Of a stretch of 64,000 nucleotides of DNA, positions 1 through 11,477 are shown piece by piece. The DNA is from Heligmosomoides polygyrus polygyrus (Eukaryota; Nematoda; Chromadorea; Rhabditida; Heligmosomidae), in NCBI GenBank assembly GCA_947396885.1, contig OX377206.1:15623466-15687465 (forward strand), read 5' to 3'. A model generated the notes under the pieces. It ran no database searches and was not told the DNA's origin. It worked only from the letters and a program-made list of their open reading frames with translations. Each line of letters starts with the position of its first letter. The first letter of the stretch is position 1. Position numbers and translations under genes: made by a program.

Positions 1-130
1 AAGTCTGGTACCAATTCACCGACCCCGGAGGGATAGAAAGCTTGGTTTGCCTGGGCGGGAAATCCGAACCAGGAACCTGGTATCGGGTGCACGCGACAGT
101 CGCGCCTCCTCCGACTGCGCTACACGCGCC
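1..130 (-). repeat. SINE-A copy, 5' head, cut by window edge
   Basis: This is a tRNA-headed SINE read on the minus strand. The A-box-like TAGCGCAGTCGG and the B-box-like GGTTCGGATTTCC are both recognisable. The 3' part lies outside the window. It closely matches the complete copies at 14708-14992 and 59766-60060. Confidence 0.8.
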
Positions 131-271
131 TTCCAGCCAATTATATAGTATTAGGGATATAATATTTTGAAAATTTTTTGGAGACTGTTCAGACAGTGGC
201 GTTCCAGCTTTTAAGCTCACTACAGAGCATTACTTCTGGCTAAATGTTCTGTGTGGAAAAGTGAATAGAGA

Positions 272-562
272 AAGGAATTAAGGACGGCGTTGCTCAATCC
301 TTTGTGGGATGCGCCACGCGTTCAACTTCTACAAGATGACGTGTTGGCAATTTGAATGCGTAATTTGCCAATACAATGACGTGCAGTGGCTAGCCGATTG
401 ACAAGTCAAAGCTTTATCCTTCCCGGAAAAGTCTGGTATCAATTCACCGACCTCGGGGGGATGGAAGGCTTGGTTGGCCTAGGCGGGAAATCCGAACCAG
501 GAACCTGGAATAGGGTGCGCGCGACAGCAAATACCTCCTCCGAGTGCACTTTACGAGATCCG
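272..562 (-). repeat. SINE-A copy, near full length
   Basis: Minus-strand SINE-A. On the plus strand it starts with the tail complement (AAGGACGGCG) and runs to a degraded tRNA head (CCTCCTCCGAGTGC). The A box is mutated, so this copy is older than the one at position 1. An apparent reading frame across it is non-coding. Confidence 0.8.
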
Positions 563-2728
563 CGTGTGGTAAATACACCTGTTTCTCAAAATGATGGTGA
601 GCACAGGAAGTGGTGCAATTTTCTGTTAGAAAATTTTGTGCGGATGATATTCATGCAAATCAAGAAGCAAGGCAGCTGCAGAATGCAACCCCAGGATCTA
701 CTAACACACCCGATGAGTTCAGCTCTTCTCTAAATAAAAAAGTCTAAAAACTCTCGATTATTCTTCTGTGCCCATCAGGTTTGCTAGAAAATTAAATTAT
801 CTCGCCCGACGTCTTGACCAATTCGTCTTCTCTTCACCAAGGCCTGAAAGAAATCCGTAAACCATGGATGTCACTGAAATCACGGATGAGGAAACTCTTA
901 GCTTCTTGCAGCCCTGGAAAAAAGCGAGTGAAAGATCTGCAGAAATCTAACTTATTTTTATTTTATTTTATAGCAAACCTGGAAGGCGCAGGAGAATAAG
1001 CAGATGATAAGAAAATGCCCGTGTTTGGGGACGTCGAACTTGGAGTCTTTTAAAAGCTCTATTTTTGTTTGAGAGGTAAGAATTTTATTGTTATTCAAAC
1101 AGTTATGACAACTTTTGGGACACCGACACAGAATGAACATAACCACTCCCACTAGGATAGATCCGTTTGCTCGATACCTTCTAAATGGTGTAGAACGGTT
1201 GGAAGTGAAGATTCTTCCGAATTTAAAAACCCGTGCTAAAGCCCCAGTGCAGGATCTACTAGTCTATTCAGTTTTGTCCAAAACGAATTTGGCAGAAGGA
1301 GCGACCAGCTAACGTACTGAAATCTAATTCTGCTTAAGGAGCTAAGAACCATGATGCAACAGCCCAGCTGACGTGGGACCAACTTGGTAACTAAGTTTCG
1401 TCTAGTCCCTATGTGACAAAGGGCAGTGTCTTCGCTACCGTTTTTCGGCAGTCATCTCGTGACCTGTTCCAGCTGCTCACGTATGAAACCCTCTAAAACT
1501 TCAGGAATCCAATTTCGCGACGCCCAAATGTTGCGCATTCGTGCGTCACAGCAGTGCGGAAGTAATTGTAACGCATTTAACGCGATAATCTTGTTCTGGG
1601 CCTCATGTTTCTTCGGAAAAACTTGGAACTGGCCTCTCGCTGGCTGCTTCTGTTTGAGACGATGTTGTCTCGGAGGATGTCTAGGGTAAAGGGAGCTCCA
1701 CTTTGTAAACTGAACTGCATCCTGCCTAGCCAGAGTGCCCCTCGGAGACCAGACTTATTGTTAGAATAGGATTTCTTCCCACTCCCTTCACTATTCCTTT
1801 CACATCCTGCTTTTAAGGCATGAACTTGCTCTGTAGTAATTAGCCTGCCCACTCCCTATGGGTATTAGTGGAGCTACTCGAAAACAACATCATCTGAAGA
1901 AGTACATCGCCCTTTTCATTGTTGACCGTGCCATGGTAGCAGCAGCTGTTTTAGTTCGTAATTTCAGAAGTGCAGCTCGTGAGATATGATGGGTTACAGG
2001 ACCTTTTGCCTCTCCATAATCCCTGTATGTTACGGCTGTAGTTTCAGTTAGTCTTTTGACGTGGTTCCGTGTCTCCTAATCAGGGAGTTCATACTTCAAG
2101 AAACTTCCGTTACATAAGTGAATATAGTAAGTTCAGATAAGGCAGTGAAATGCCAAAAATCAGAATCTCGTCTGACTGAAGCATCTCCCTTTTCCATCAT
2201 TACCTCTCTCACTACCCATTTCTCTCACTGACTCATTGGCTCTCTTTCTCTCTCCCTCCTTCCTTCTCCCTCTGACCACCTCAGGATTGTTCACAGGTAC
2301 AAAACTATTGATCCAAGGCAAGGCTGCACAAGTCCAGATTTCCAGGCCGTTGGTTTCTACGGCTTCCAAATTTAGAAAGACCCTTTAACGTATGCTCCAA
2401 ATGTCTATGGTCTATGGTAGTGGTGCGAAATCTATGTACTTCACCCTGAAAGTAGATGTTCCGAGGTTAGGAAGCGCTGCTACGACTTCGACTCACGGAA
2501 TCTACCTGCCGCTTTCAAGTTCTCTGTTAGCGCAAAACAAAATACAGGTGTTATGAAAGAAGGAAGGCGTTTTCAACTTTATTTCGGTGCTCCACGCACA
2601 GTACTCCTCTGTGAGATATTGCTCAGGTGTTTGTTCACATGCATAACCTGCAATAAGAAGAGGGATAACTGATGGACAATAAGGAAAAAGAAAGTGACAC
2701 ACAAAATGCAGAATGTAAGTGAAAACAA
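563..2728. other. intergenic, no gene recognised
   Basis: No recognisable gene or full element is seen. A single end of the GGATCTATCCTAGTC MITE family occurs near 1150-1164 (ACTAGGATAGATCCG) without a visible partner end. A pyrimidine-rich CT tract lies at about 2185-2275. Short open frames here show no domain or splice logic. Confidence 0.4.
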
Positions 2729-3147
2729 GGATCTATTCTAGTCCGGGGGGCCACATAACTAAAAAGTATTATATGTAACAAATTCATTTAAGACTTACCG
2801 AGCGGCGACAGAACAGCATAGGAGCCTAAAGAAGAAAAAGTCACAAACAAAAAAAAACAACAACGAAAAATTGCATTTGTTGCGGTTGTAAGCCGGCAAA
2901 GTTGTGTGCCCTCCTCACCATGTTGGGTCCTGGTTATAAAATGTCAGCCGGCAGTCGGCACGCGGCATGCCTCCATTCCGTCCCTCTTTTCCCGCCGAGA
3001 AGGTTGAAAACCGCGGCGATTTCTTATTTTTGTTCGTTTTTGGTTTCTTTTAGGTTCCAACTCGTTTCCTAGGAGCCGCTCGGTAAGTCTCTATTCATTT
3101 TGTTACCTACTTTTTAATTATGTGCTCCCCCGGACTAGGATAGATCC
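2729..3147. mobile_element. 419-bp fold-back MITE, hAT-like
   Basis: Terminal inverted repeats begin GGATCTATTCTAGTCC on the left. The right end is the reverse complement of GGATCTATCCTAGTCC. The arms stay alignable for about 120 bp, including ACTTACCGAGCGGC near both inner ends. Flanks are GAAAACAA on the left and GAAAACAC on the right, an 8-bp target duplication with one mismatch. Eight-bp duplications are typical of the hAT superfamily; that assignment is inferred because no transposase is present. Confidence 0.8.
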
Positions 3148-4134
3148 GAAAACACTTGTTCCACTACTTAGCCTTATAGAGGATATTAAGGACAAGGCAT
3201 AGTCACCATACACTCGGGTGATTTTCAGAAGGTAAGAGGGTGGTGCCATGTAAAAACCAGTTCAAAGAGCAATTCATATCCAAGTTAGGTCGAACATTTT
3301 GCGGAAGAATTCGATGAGATACTATCTGGGTAGAGCTATCCTGGATTTAAACGGTGAAATCATAACGAAATAAAGTGGGTGCTTTTTACAAAGTCAATCT
3401 TGAAAACTACAACTCCTGCCGCATCTTTTGGTCTTTGGGCGGAAAAAACGCAAAAAACACGCATTTTTGACGATTTTTGATTGCGCTCTTCAAATTTTGC
3501 GCTTTATCGAATTTATTTTCTATAAAGCACGCAGTATGTAGAGCGCTATCAAAATGCGGCGGAACAGGCGTTTTTTGCGCTTTTTCTGGACACAGACCGG
3601 CCGGCATTGTATTGTATTTGTTCAAGGATTTTTCGAAGAAACCTGTCAATTCCTTTAAAGTACTTAGCAAGTTAAGCCCTATACGGGTTAGGGAGGGACT
3701 CTCCCTCCTAAGCGCAGGTTTCATAAGCGAACAGCTCACGGTAGGACACAACTGTGTTGCATTTTCCTTGACGTAATCCACACCAGTTCTAGAATTCCGA
3801 TTAAATTTGACACAACAGTAAGAAAAATAGGGAAGAAAAATCGCCATCACAACCATGTACTCTTCTGACACGCATTGCGCCAAAAGCTATACATATTCAG
3901 AGCAAATGATTTTATTACTAAGAACACATAAGATGATATCTCACAGAATAAATACTTAACTGTATTCCAGATTAAGTAACTTGTCCATTAGGCTAATTAA
4001 CCCGTCTTTGAAGTCTTATCCTTTCGAACCTACATTTTCAAACTATGCGAAGAATCACAAGGGATGTCACTGCTTTTTTTCCAAGGAAATAACTAGTGAA
4101 GGAGGTTCTATTGAAAAATCTAGCCAAAGTATTA
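3148..4134. other. intergenic, no gene recognised
   Basis: A 158-codon open frame on the minus strand (3407-3883) and an overlapping plus-strand frame have low-complexity A/T and GCGTTTTTTGCG-like content. No domain is visible, so I do not call a gene. Confidence 0.35.
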
Positions 4135-5186
4135 GGTTGTCCCATAAGTCCCCGCCGTTTTTTCAACGATTCACTGCAGATTTCGCCGGCGGTCTCTTGC
4201 ATAGCGCTGCATAGCTTTCGAAAGAGAATGATTTAATCTATAAGAACGTGTATTGCATTTCTTTCTTCATCATGAATTTTGTCAATTTTTAGGTCGTTGA
4301 AGTGAAAAGTGAAAAAATGAAAAAGTAGCCATTTGCGCACTTGTTCTCTCCGCTTAGGTTTGTAGTTTTTTGCGCAGTTTTTTATAGCACTTGGAAGGAA
4401 ATGCTCTGTACTACAAGAATGTGTGTTGGTCCTATTTTCTCACTTGCCCGTTACTGATTTTTAGGCCATCGAATTGTGAATTCCGACTTTTCCGTCCGAA
4501 TTTTTACCAAAACTCCGGTACTGTGGTTGGACTTTTTTGCTTGGTGTTACACGTCGTTTGGAAGAGGATGTCTTGTTCAGTAAGAATTTGTGTCGCGATT
4601 ATTGGCTCATGCTGATTTCTGTCGAATATCAACAACTGAAGAAGGAGACGGAGTTGTTGGTGGAGACGACTTTTCTCTTTTTGGCATTTTGTTGATATTC
4701 AATAGAAATCAATAAACGCGACAAACATTCTTATAGAGCAAGACATTCTCTTTCGAATGACATGTAACACCAAGCCAAAAGTCCAACCACAGAGCAGGAG
4801 CTGTCCGCAAAAATAACCATCCTCTTTCAGACGTCCCAATTTGATGACCTAAAAATCAATAAAGGACAATTGAGAAAATAGGACCTACACAAATTCTTGT
4901 AGTACAGAACATTGCCTTCCATGTGTTATAATAAAGTGCGCAAAAATTACAAAATTGCAAACCTAAGCGGAGAGAACAAGTGCGCAAATGGCTACTTTTT
5001 CACTTTTTCACTTTTCAATTCAACGACCTAACAATTGAAAAAATTCATAATGAAAAAAGAAATGCAACACATGCTCTGATAGAGCAAATCATTGTCTTTC
5101 GAAAGCTATGTAGCGCTATGCAAGAAACCGCCGGCGAAATCTGCAGTGAATCGTTGAAAAAAACGGCGGGGACTTATGGGACAACC
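4135..5186. mobile_element. 1.05-kb fold-back element with mariner-like ends
   Basis: The left end reads GGTTGTCCCATAAGTCCCCG after a TA at 4133-4134. The right end is its reverse complement, followed by TA at 5187-5188. Similarity between the arms continues nearly to the centre (about 4630-4690), so the whole unit is one long imperfect palindrome. TA duplication and end sequence resemble Tc1/mariner elements. I see no transposase, so this is a non-autonomous fold-back derivative. The unit at 17976-18925 has the same architecture. Confidence 0.8.
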
Positions 5187-5190
5187 TATT

Positions 5191-5282
5191 ATAAAAAGGA
5201 TAAAAGTCGGCGTCGGTCACTTGTTTGCGGAATGCTCCACGCATTCTAATGGAGCCAATTTGAATGGGTATTTGACCTACAC
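5191..5282 (-). repeat. SINE-A fragment, 3' part
   Basis: Plus-strand AAGGATAAAAGTCGGCG followed by a GCTCCACGCATTCTA-like block matches the tail half of SINE-A in reverse. It abuts the fold-back element ending at 5186. Confidence 0.55.
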
Positions 5283-5544
5283 ATAAATATGGAGTAGTTA
5301 GTGCAAAACCTAATACTCCGTATTTTACACTTATCATCACTTCTGCCCTTCATTTATGTGCATTCACGTTTCAATATTGCACTAAGAAAAGTTTCTTGTT
5401 TTTCCTTCGATTTTGTAGTTTTGATAAAGACCATAGACATATGCAGAGCGCCTTTCATCTTGTGTTAGAGAAGCAGTCAAGCGCATATAAAAATTAAGTG
5501 GCGTTTGAAAAACATAAAGGCAGGGTGGCGAAAACCGACAGCTT

Positions 5545-5828
5545 AGCGATGTGCCACCAGGCGCATGCTTTCGCCTGCACTCCCAATCGAGTTTCTTGGT
5601 TCGGGCCCCCACTCATGTCAAGCGAGCCTTCCATTCCTTTGCGGTTGGCAAATTAGCATCAGGTCCGTCTGGGATGGATATGCACTTGAACACCTTGTGA
5701 GCTGTGCGCGGCGAGTCATTGTATAGGCCAAATATGTACATATCCAAACTGCTTTCTCGACATCTCGTAGAAGTAAAATGGGCGCATCCCAAGAACCTGT
5801 GGAGTATCACATCTTTTATCCTTTTCCT
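5545..5828 (+). repeat. diverged SINE-A copy
   Basis: The order of blocks is as in intact SINE-A: a CGCCTGCAC head, CTTGGTTCGGG B-box region, AAGCGAGCCTTCCATT, GTCATTGTATAGGCC, CGACATCTCGTAGAAGT, and a TTTTATCC tail. Many substitutions show it is old. Confidence 0.65.
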
Positions 5829-5839
5829 TAATACGCACT

Positions 5840-5861
5840 GTATTCAATTTAAATTGAATAC
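5840..5861. repeat. 22-bp perfect palindrome
   Basis: An AT-rich self-complementary site centred on AATTTAAATT, immediately after the SINE-A tail. It may be a small hairpin or chance in AT-rich DNA. No element boundary is evident. Confidence 0.5.
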
Positions 5862-6520
5862 ATTTGAAATCAAAATGAGCAATGTTTTAAGGGAAATCCG
5901 ACACTTTTGAAATCGAACGGAACATCCAAAAAATCGAAATCAGAATGGGCCTCTTCCACATTAAACTAGAGGCTCTCCAAAACATTTAAAATAAATTGAA
6001 TTCCTTTCTTGCTCATAGAAGCATTATTACGACTTTTTTGGAAAATTTTCAATCCTCTCAATCCTCTCCACAAACGAGCCGATTGCCGTTGACCTTTGCC
6101 TTCAAACTTCAAACCACGTGCCGCACATGCTACTTTCGGTAAGATTGAAATCTATCTACATGACCACCATTTTCGCCCTAAACATCGCGTCATTTCAGGA
6201 ACACTGGTAATCGCAAAGCTCATGATTCGTTTAAAACTGATTCAGCTTCTTCGTCTCTTAAGAGGATCTGTCAGCTAAGTTTGCTATAAGTCTTCCCTGT
6301 GAAGTTCCCTACGGATCCACCCACTCCATCGTGGTCTTCATTCATCTGTCGTCCTTTCTGCCAGCATGTGGTCGACCGATCGGTGCTTTGCTCTTGACAA
6401 GTGTTCCGCCGCCTGACGTCAGCGAAGCCCAAGTTGGGGGTGGAACCCTCCTGATGCACTTTCAGAAGAAAAACACGTGACAGTTACAGTCTCTGGCTGG
6501 CTAACACAGTGCAGTCCAAT

Positions 6521-9500
6521 CACCTGTATCACCTGTCGTCCCGTTGATCATCGACTTGCTCGAGCGGGCGCCAGCAGCGTCTCCATTCGTCCCTGTCGCG
6601 TGCCAGAGTGGTCCAATGGATCCTCCTCGCTCGAGGGACACGAAGAGCGTCATATCGGTCGTTCAGGGCTTTCACGAAGAAGTCCGACCAACGCGTTGGT
6701 GGGCGTCCTGGTGTTCTTTTGACATCCCGCGGAATCCAATCTGTGACGGCTCTCGTCCAGCGGGTGTCTGCGAATCGCATTACGTGGCCGGCCCACCTAA
6801 TTTTCGACGACTTGGCCCATGCGACAGCGTCTCTGATCTTCGAACGTCGGCGAAGCTCGGAACTCCGGAGACCTTCTCTCACTTGCGTGAGTCGTGTCAC
6901 TCCGAGCATCGTCCTCTCGATTCCACGCTGCGCGACGCTGATCGCGTGCTCATCCTGCTTTCGTATAGCCCAGGTCTCTGAGGCGTATGTTAGGGCAGGA
7001 AGAACAGTGGAGTCGAATAGGTGGGCACGGAGTCGGACGTTCTTCGTTTTCTTCACGACTTCTTCGACGCTCTTGAAAGCTCCCCAAGCCGCTCGTTTCC
7101 TTCTGCTCAGCTCTGGTGCTAGGTCGTTGGTCATGTTGACTTCGCGACCCAGATACACATAGCTGGAGCATTCGGAGATGTTCGTTCCGTTGAGCGAGAA
7201 TGGGGCATCAGAAACCCATCCGTTCTTCATGAACATCGTCTTCGTAAGATTCAGCTGCAGTCCAACGCTTCCACATACACGATCGAAGTCGGCCAGCATT
7301 CGTTCCGCCTGACTGATGCTCGGGGTTATGAGCACGATGTCGTCAGCGAAGCGAAGATGGTGCAGTTGCCGGCCGTCGACCTTCACTCCCATGTCTTCCC
7401 ATTCTAGTTCGCGCATGACGTTTTCGAGGGTGGCGCTGAAGAGCTTCGGGGATATGGTATCCCCTTGTCGAACCCCTCTCTTCACGTCAATGACGACGTC
7501 GTTGTAGAATGGTGAGATCTTGGTCGTGAATCCACTGTACAGCTCTCGAAGGACTCTGATGTACTGAGTAGGAACGCCCTGGGTGAGCAGGGCTTCCATG
7601 ACCGCTTCAGTCTCGACGGAGTCGAATGCCTTCTTCAGGTCAATGAACGTAAGGCACAGCGGCAGCTTGTACTCTCGCGACACTTCGATGAGCTTCGTAA
7701 TGGTGTGTATGTGGTCGATCGTGCTGAATCCTCTCCGAAATCCTGCTTGTTCGCATGGCTGTCCTTCGTCCAGCGTTCTACTAATCCTATTCAGGATGAC
7801 TCGAGTGAACAGCTTGTAGACTACGGACAACAGGCAGATCGGGCGATAGTTGCCAATGTCGTGCACGTCTCCCTTCTTGTACAGCAAAACGGTCTTGCTG
7901 GTCTTCCACTGAGATGGAACCTTGCATTCGGACAGGTAGCGTGTGAAGAGCCGCGCCAAGGTGTTGATGAGCGCTGGCGGGAGGTTCTTCAGGTGTTCAG
8001 TTCTGATCCTGTCAGAACCGGGTGCTGTACGTTTCTTCACCGACGAGATGGCGTGTCGGATCTCGGAAGGGAGAACAGAGGGAACGACGTATCCATCCTG
8101 CGGAAGATGGCATGGGGGCAGGTGGACGTGGCTATCGAAGAGATCGGAGTAGAAGTCGTGGATGACTTTCTCCATGGTCCTTCTGGAAGAGGTGGTGGTT
8201 CCGTCAGGACGTCGGAGAGCGGTCATCTTGGTCTTGAAGTTGGCGAAGTTCCGGCGGGCATTGCGAATGCTCAGCCCTGCCTCTGCTGCTTCAGCCAACA
8301 CTTCCGCCCTTCTCTCCTTGAGATCTTCCTTTATCGCCGCTCTGCATAGCTTTGCAAGCTCGGACGTCAGTTGGTAGTTGCCTGACGCTCGTGCTGCTCC
8401 ACGCTGGCGTATCAGCTCGAGAGTTTCCGGAGACAGGCGTCTCTTGGTGGTCTTCAAGCTCTCGGCTCCCTTAGCACTATCGTGGAGATGGTGCACGAAG
8501 CGATCGTATTCCTCGTCGACGTTGTCCATGACGGCATCTTCCCAAAGGCCGACAAGAGAGGTGTAGAGATCCCAGTTGATGGTCGTTCTGGGATTCCTCT
8601 TCTTGAACTTCGCGGCCTTCTCTCCTTGACGCGAAAAGCGGAACCTCGCGCGAAGGAGGCGGTGGTCCGATCCCGTGTAAAACTTGGGGACAACGGAGAC
8701 ATCGGTCAGGCAATACTTGCGATTGAAGATGATGTGGTCGATCTCGTTGTGGAACTGGCCACCGGGGGATTCCCAGGTCCATCGTAGGGAGGGAGGCTTC
8801 TGGAACTGCGAGTTTCCATGGATGGTCTTGGTTGACATGATAAACTCAGACAGCCTTTCACCTTGCTCGTTCCACTCCAAACCGTGGGTTCCGATGTGAA
8901 GTTCTTCCGGCGACCTTCGTGGCCCGATCTTGGCGTTGAAGTCGCCGACGATCACCTTGTAGAAGGTGTGATCTTCCTTATAGAACTTCTCCAGCTCCAC
9001 GTAGAAGGCCTCGACGTCTTCGTCGTCGTAGTCGGATGTTGGGGCATACGCGACGAACACAGTCAAGGCTGGCACGGAGCCACATCGCTTCAGTCGCAGA
9101 CGTCCGATTCGGCTAGTCAGAGACTCGTACGAATCGATGTTCATGGCCAAGTGCGTGTTGACGAGGACACCAACGCCGCCTACTCCCCTGCTGTCGCATG
9201 TTCCGAGGAACAGTTCTTCTCCGGAGTCGTAGGCGGCGTGTAGGGGGTGGTGTCTTCTCGTCTCGGTCAGTCCGATGACGTCGTACTTGATCTTCCTGGC
9301 TTGCATCATCAGGTCCTCGACGGATGCTTCGGACGCAAGCGTGCGGGCGTTGTAAGTACAGATCGTCATCCTAGTCCTTCTCAGTTTGCGCAGCCTGGTT
9401 AGGCCCTGAGATTTTAGCAGCCTCTCCGTACTCGTCCTTCCCATCGCTGCAGAAATGGGGGCTCTTTCGGGGTCAGGGGAATGAGGCCCTTTAGTGCTGC

Positions 9501-9947
9501 TGTGTTTGACTGGAATACAACACGGGTAGCTAGTCAGGCTCTGTCGTGCGGGCGGGGTACTCCGGGCAGCCAGCCAGACTGCCCGAAGGGACGGGGCGAG
9601 ACTTAAGGCGGCCTCGAATCGCCTTACATGTACTCCCAGTCTACCGAGTGCAAGCTTTTGGCCGAGCCGACACAGTTACAATCCGCACAGTCACGGACAC
9701 ATCCACGCACACTGTGCACGAACATGCCGCTCCCACGCACAAGGAACGCATCGACCCGACACAGCAGGAGCAAGGAGTCCATCCCCTGCATCCCACCTGC
9801 GTCTCTGGGCAGTACACGGTCGCATTTGGTTCGCGTTTAATTCCCCTATCCACCACCCGGGGACGCGCCACGTGGCCCTGCGACAAGCGGCCCGAGATCC
9901 CTCTTAACAAGAGAGCCCGAAGGCTCTCTATCGAGGGAGATCCGTGG
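6521..9947 (-). mobile_element. full-length RTE-type LINE, copy 1
   Basis: The element runs from 9947 (5' end) to 6521 (3' end) on the minus strand. It is bounded by perfect 12-bp target duplications GTGCAGTCCAAT at 6509-6520 and 9948-9959. It has about 470 bp of leader, one large endonuclease/reverse-transcriptase ORF, and almost no 3' UTR: the stop codon lies within the terminal repeated motif ACAGGTGAT. A minus-strand open frame in the leader (about 9641-9940) is identical in copy 2 and could be a small ORF1, but this is not certain. Such a compact 3' end and lack of poly(A) fit the RTE clade. Confidence 0.95.
6529..9444 (-). CDS. RTE endonuclease/reverse transcriptase ORF, copy 1
   Basis: This is a 971-codon intact frame. 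Residues about 27-265 are an apurinic/apyrimidinic-type endonuclease: [17 protein letters not shown] with the catalytic Glu, [11 protein letters not shown], and YTGSDHRLL near the end. Residues about 520-780 are a reverse transcriptase: [15 protein letters not shown], the motif-A aspartate in [22 protein letters not shown], and the catalytic FADD at about 699-702. The C-terminal part resembles other RTE elements (WAGHVMR, GRPPTRW). In the family this one protein nicks target DNA and copies the element RNA from the nick. The frame stays open upstream of the chosen Met, so the true start could be earlier. There is no frameshift or stop, so it may be functional. Confidence 0.95.
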   Translation of the reverse strand: MGRTSTERLLKSQGLTRLRKLRRTRMTICTYNARTLASEASVEDLMMQARKIKYDVIGLTETRRHHPLHAAYDSGEELFLGTCDSRGVGGVGVLVNTHLAMNIDSYESLTSRIGRLRLKRCGSVPALTVFVAYAPTSDYDDEDVEAFYVELEKFYKEDHTFYKVIVGDFNAKIGPRRSPEELHIGTHGLEWNEQGERLSEFIMSTKTIHGNSQFQKPPSLRWTWESPGGQFHNEIDHIIFNRKYCLTDVSVVPKFYTGSDHRLLRARFRFSRQGEKAAKFKKRNPRTTINWDLYTSLVGLWEDAVMDNVDEEYDRFVHHLHDSAKGAESLKTTKRRLSPETLELIRQRGAARASGNYQLTSELAKLCRAAIKEDLKERRAEVLAEAAEAGLSIRNARRNFANFKTKMTALRRPDGTTTSSRRTMEKVIHDFYSDLFDSHVHLPPCHLPQDGYVVPSVLPSEIRHAISSVKKRTAPGSDRIRTEHLKNLPPALINTLARLFTRYLSECKVPSQWKTSKTVLLYKKGDVHDIGNYRPICLLSVVYKLFTRVILNRISRTLDEGQPCEQAGFRRGFSTIDHIHTITKLIEVSREYKLPLCLTFIDLKKAFDSVETEAVMEALLTQGVPTQYIRVLRELYSGFTTKISPFYNDVVIDVKRGVRQGDTISPKLFSATLENVMRELEWEDMGVKVDGRQLHHLRFADDIVLITPSISQAERMLADFDRVCGSVGLQLNLTKTMFMKNGWVSDAPFSLNGTNISECSSYVYLGREVNMTNDLAPELSRRKRAAWGAFKSVEEVVKKTKNVRLRAHLFDSTVLPALTYASETWAIRKQDEHAISVAQRGIERTMLGVTRLTQVREGLRSSELRRRSKIRDAVAWAKSSKIRWAGHVMRFADTRWTRAVTDWIPRDVKRTPGRPPTRWSDFFVKALNDRYDALRVPRARRIHWTTLARDRDEWRRCWRPLEQVDDQRDDR

Positions 9948-10304
9948 GTGCAGTCCAATGCAATTAGAATTCAGTTATGTACAAGGGACCACTGTGAAAT
10001 TACCCCTACGATTCTTAACAAAGCCTATATGGTCTTATAGGGCATCTAACAAGAAGTAGTGAAGACCATTTTTGCTGTGGGGCATTGGGTCGTTAAAAAA
10101 TGGCAAAAACTTGTCGCATAATAACTTCTGGATGAGAGATCAGGGTGCATGTCCTCTCCCAACTGCATAGTGCTGGCCGTCTTGCCGCGCTCACTTTAAA
10201 CCGAATGCGTGTAGGCCTTTAAATTTTAGCATAAATGTGGGTATACTGTCTTCCAACTGGACGACTTATCTATCACTAGGTCGAGCCACCGCATGGGACA
10301 CATG
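9948..10304. other. spacer between RTE copy 1 and the TIR element
   Basis: It contains the 5' target duplication of the RTE insertion, then sequence with no recognisable gene or repeat. Confidence 0.4.
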
Positions 10305-10325
10305 TATGTACCAGGGATGGGCGGA

Positions 10326-10460
10326 AATTTTGAAAATTTTCCCAGAAAACAGAAAACAGAAAATCGCCTTCGTCAGAAAACAGAAATCAGAAAACAGAAA
10401 AGCCAAAAACGCCAGAAAATCAGAAAACAGAAAACAGAAAACAGAAAATTTTGAAATTAT
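10326..10460. repeat. CAGAAAA-unit array, left subterminal
   Basis: A run of CAGAAAACAGAAAA-type units interrupted by short spacers. The related array near the right end (13395-13510) contains units in both directions. Confidence 0.75.
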
Positions 10461-10850
10461 CAAACGACCTAATTATTTTACCTAAAGATCCATATTTCCA
10501 GTAGCAAATGCTTTTGTATGTCCAGAAATGTAGTCGTAGACCAGCGTTTTAATTTGCAAGCGTTTATAAAAATTTTTATTAAACTCCAGTGCACTGCAAT
10601 CAGCATGTTGTAAATCTTGACTGATAGATCCTAGGAATCTCGACACTTGAACTATACTACATTACTCATCAGCTCCGTTTCACCGCTAACGCCTCTATCA
10701 GCCGGTCCAGGCTTAAGCAAACGTGTTAGAGCATTGTTACTAGTAAGGTCTTCAGCTTAACCGGTTCCATGCTGATATCAGCGGCCGGCCCATCCCCGTA
10801 TCACGGGTGGGTGCTGACAGACCTGGAGGATATCGCGGATGTTACGTGCG

Positions 10851-10990
10851 GTCAAACAGCGCCGGTGGTGTAAGGCGAACATCGCTGCCTGGAAAGCAGA
10901 AGATGCGGGTTCGAGTCCCGCCTGGCGCAAGAGTTTTGATCGCAACAAAACATCCTGTAACAGCTAACGCCTCAATTAGAGAACCGTCCC
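10851..10990 (+). repeat. SINE-B copy 1, tRNA-like head
   Basis: The tRNA-like body is 10859-10928. The acceptor stem GCGCCGG pairs with CTGGCGC. The T arm has a perfect GCGGG/CCCGC stem around TTCGAGT, and there is a plausible 7-nt anticodon loop CTGGAAA. After the tRNA part comes AGTTTTGATCGCAAC and an AACAGCTAACGCCTC block. Both the flanking CAAACAGC and the downstream block recur at 34608 and 50163, so this is a SINE rather than an isolated tRNA gene. Confidence 0.7.
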
Positions 10991-11429
10991 ACTAGTAAGA
11001 AACTGGCCTTTTAGAGTACCGAACACGATGAAGGCTCAGTAATCACTGTTTGTATGTTTCAATACAATTGCTTGAGTTTGTAGACACACTCTCGCAACAT
11101 ACTCTAAAGCTGCGCAGAGGTTCTTTGAGTAATACTGGCTGCGCCAGAATCTATTTTCCTAATTCGTCTTGTTCATCGAGAATACCTATCCTTGTAAGGG
11201 TCCTAGTTTCCGTGCAGCTGAAAGTTTTCAGGCCAACTTACCAATGCTCTTAACAGCACCTAGTTACTACTTAGCCGACTAAAAATGTTGTGTATTGGCT
11301 TGATGTTTCACAGAACAACACGAAATTGCGACTGAAGGGCTGTCAGCATAGCTGATCTTGGGTGAAGGTGCTTCTTGAAAGCGAAGATACCATATAATAG
11401 AGACCGAGCATTACCCTCTCCATCACATT

Positions 11430-11451
11430 ATTATTATTATTATTATTATTT
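11430..11451. repeat. ATT microsatellite
   Basis: A short uninterrupted run of ATT triplets just 5' of the RTE relic. Confidence 0.9.
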
Positions 11452-11477
11452 CTCCTCAGATCTACATATCATATAAC

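Noticed and set aside
3407..3883. 158-codon minus-strand ORF
   Set aside because: No domain, low-complexity parts and an overlapping open frame on the other strand; judged to be chance.
6271..6459. Small minus-strand ORF just 3' of RTE copy 1
   Set aside because: It lies outside the target duplication of the element and shows no family features or splice context.
7705..8349. 214-codon plus-strand ORF (also 37996-38640)
   Set aside because: It is the antisense of the RT coding region. GC-rich third positions in the real frame keep the opposite strand open.
9546..10040. 164-codon plus-strand ORF, conserved at 39836-40303
   Set aside because: It lies antisense to the leader of both RTE copies and is conserved only because the elements are young; it also runs into unrelated flanking DNA.
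10859..10928. Functional tRNA gene (good acceptor and T stems)
   Set aside because: The flanks on both sides recur with the other two copies, and the D and anticodon arms are imperfect. It is better explained as the head of a SINE.
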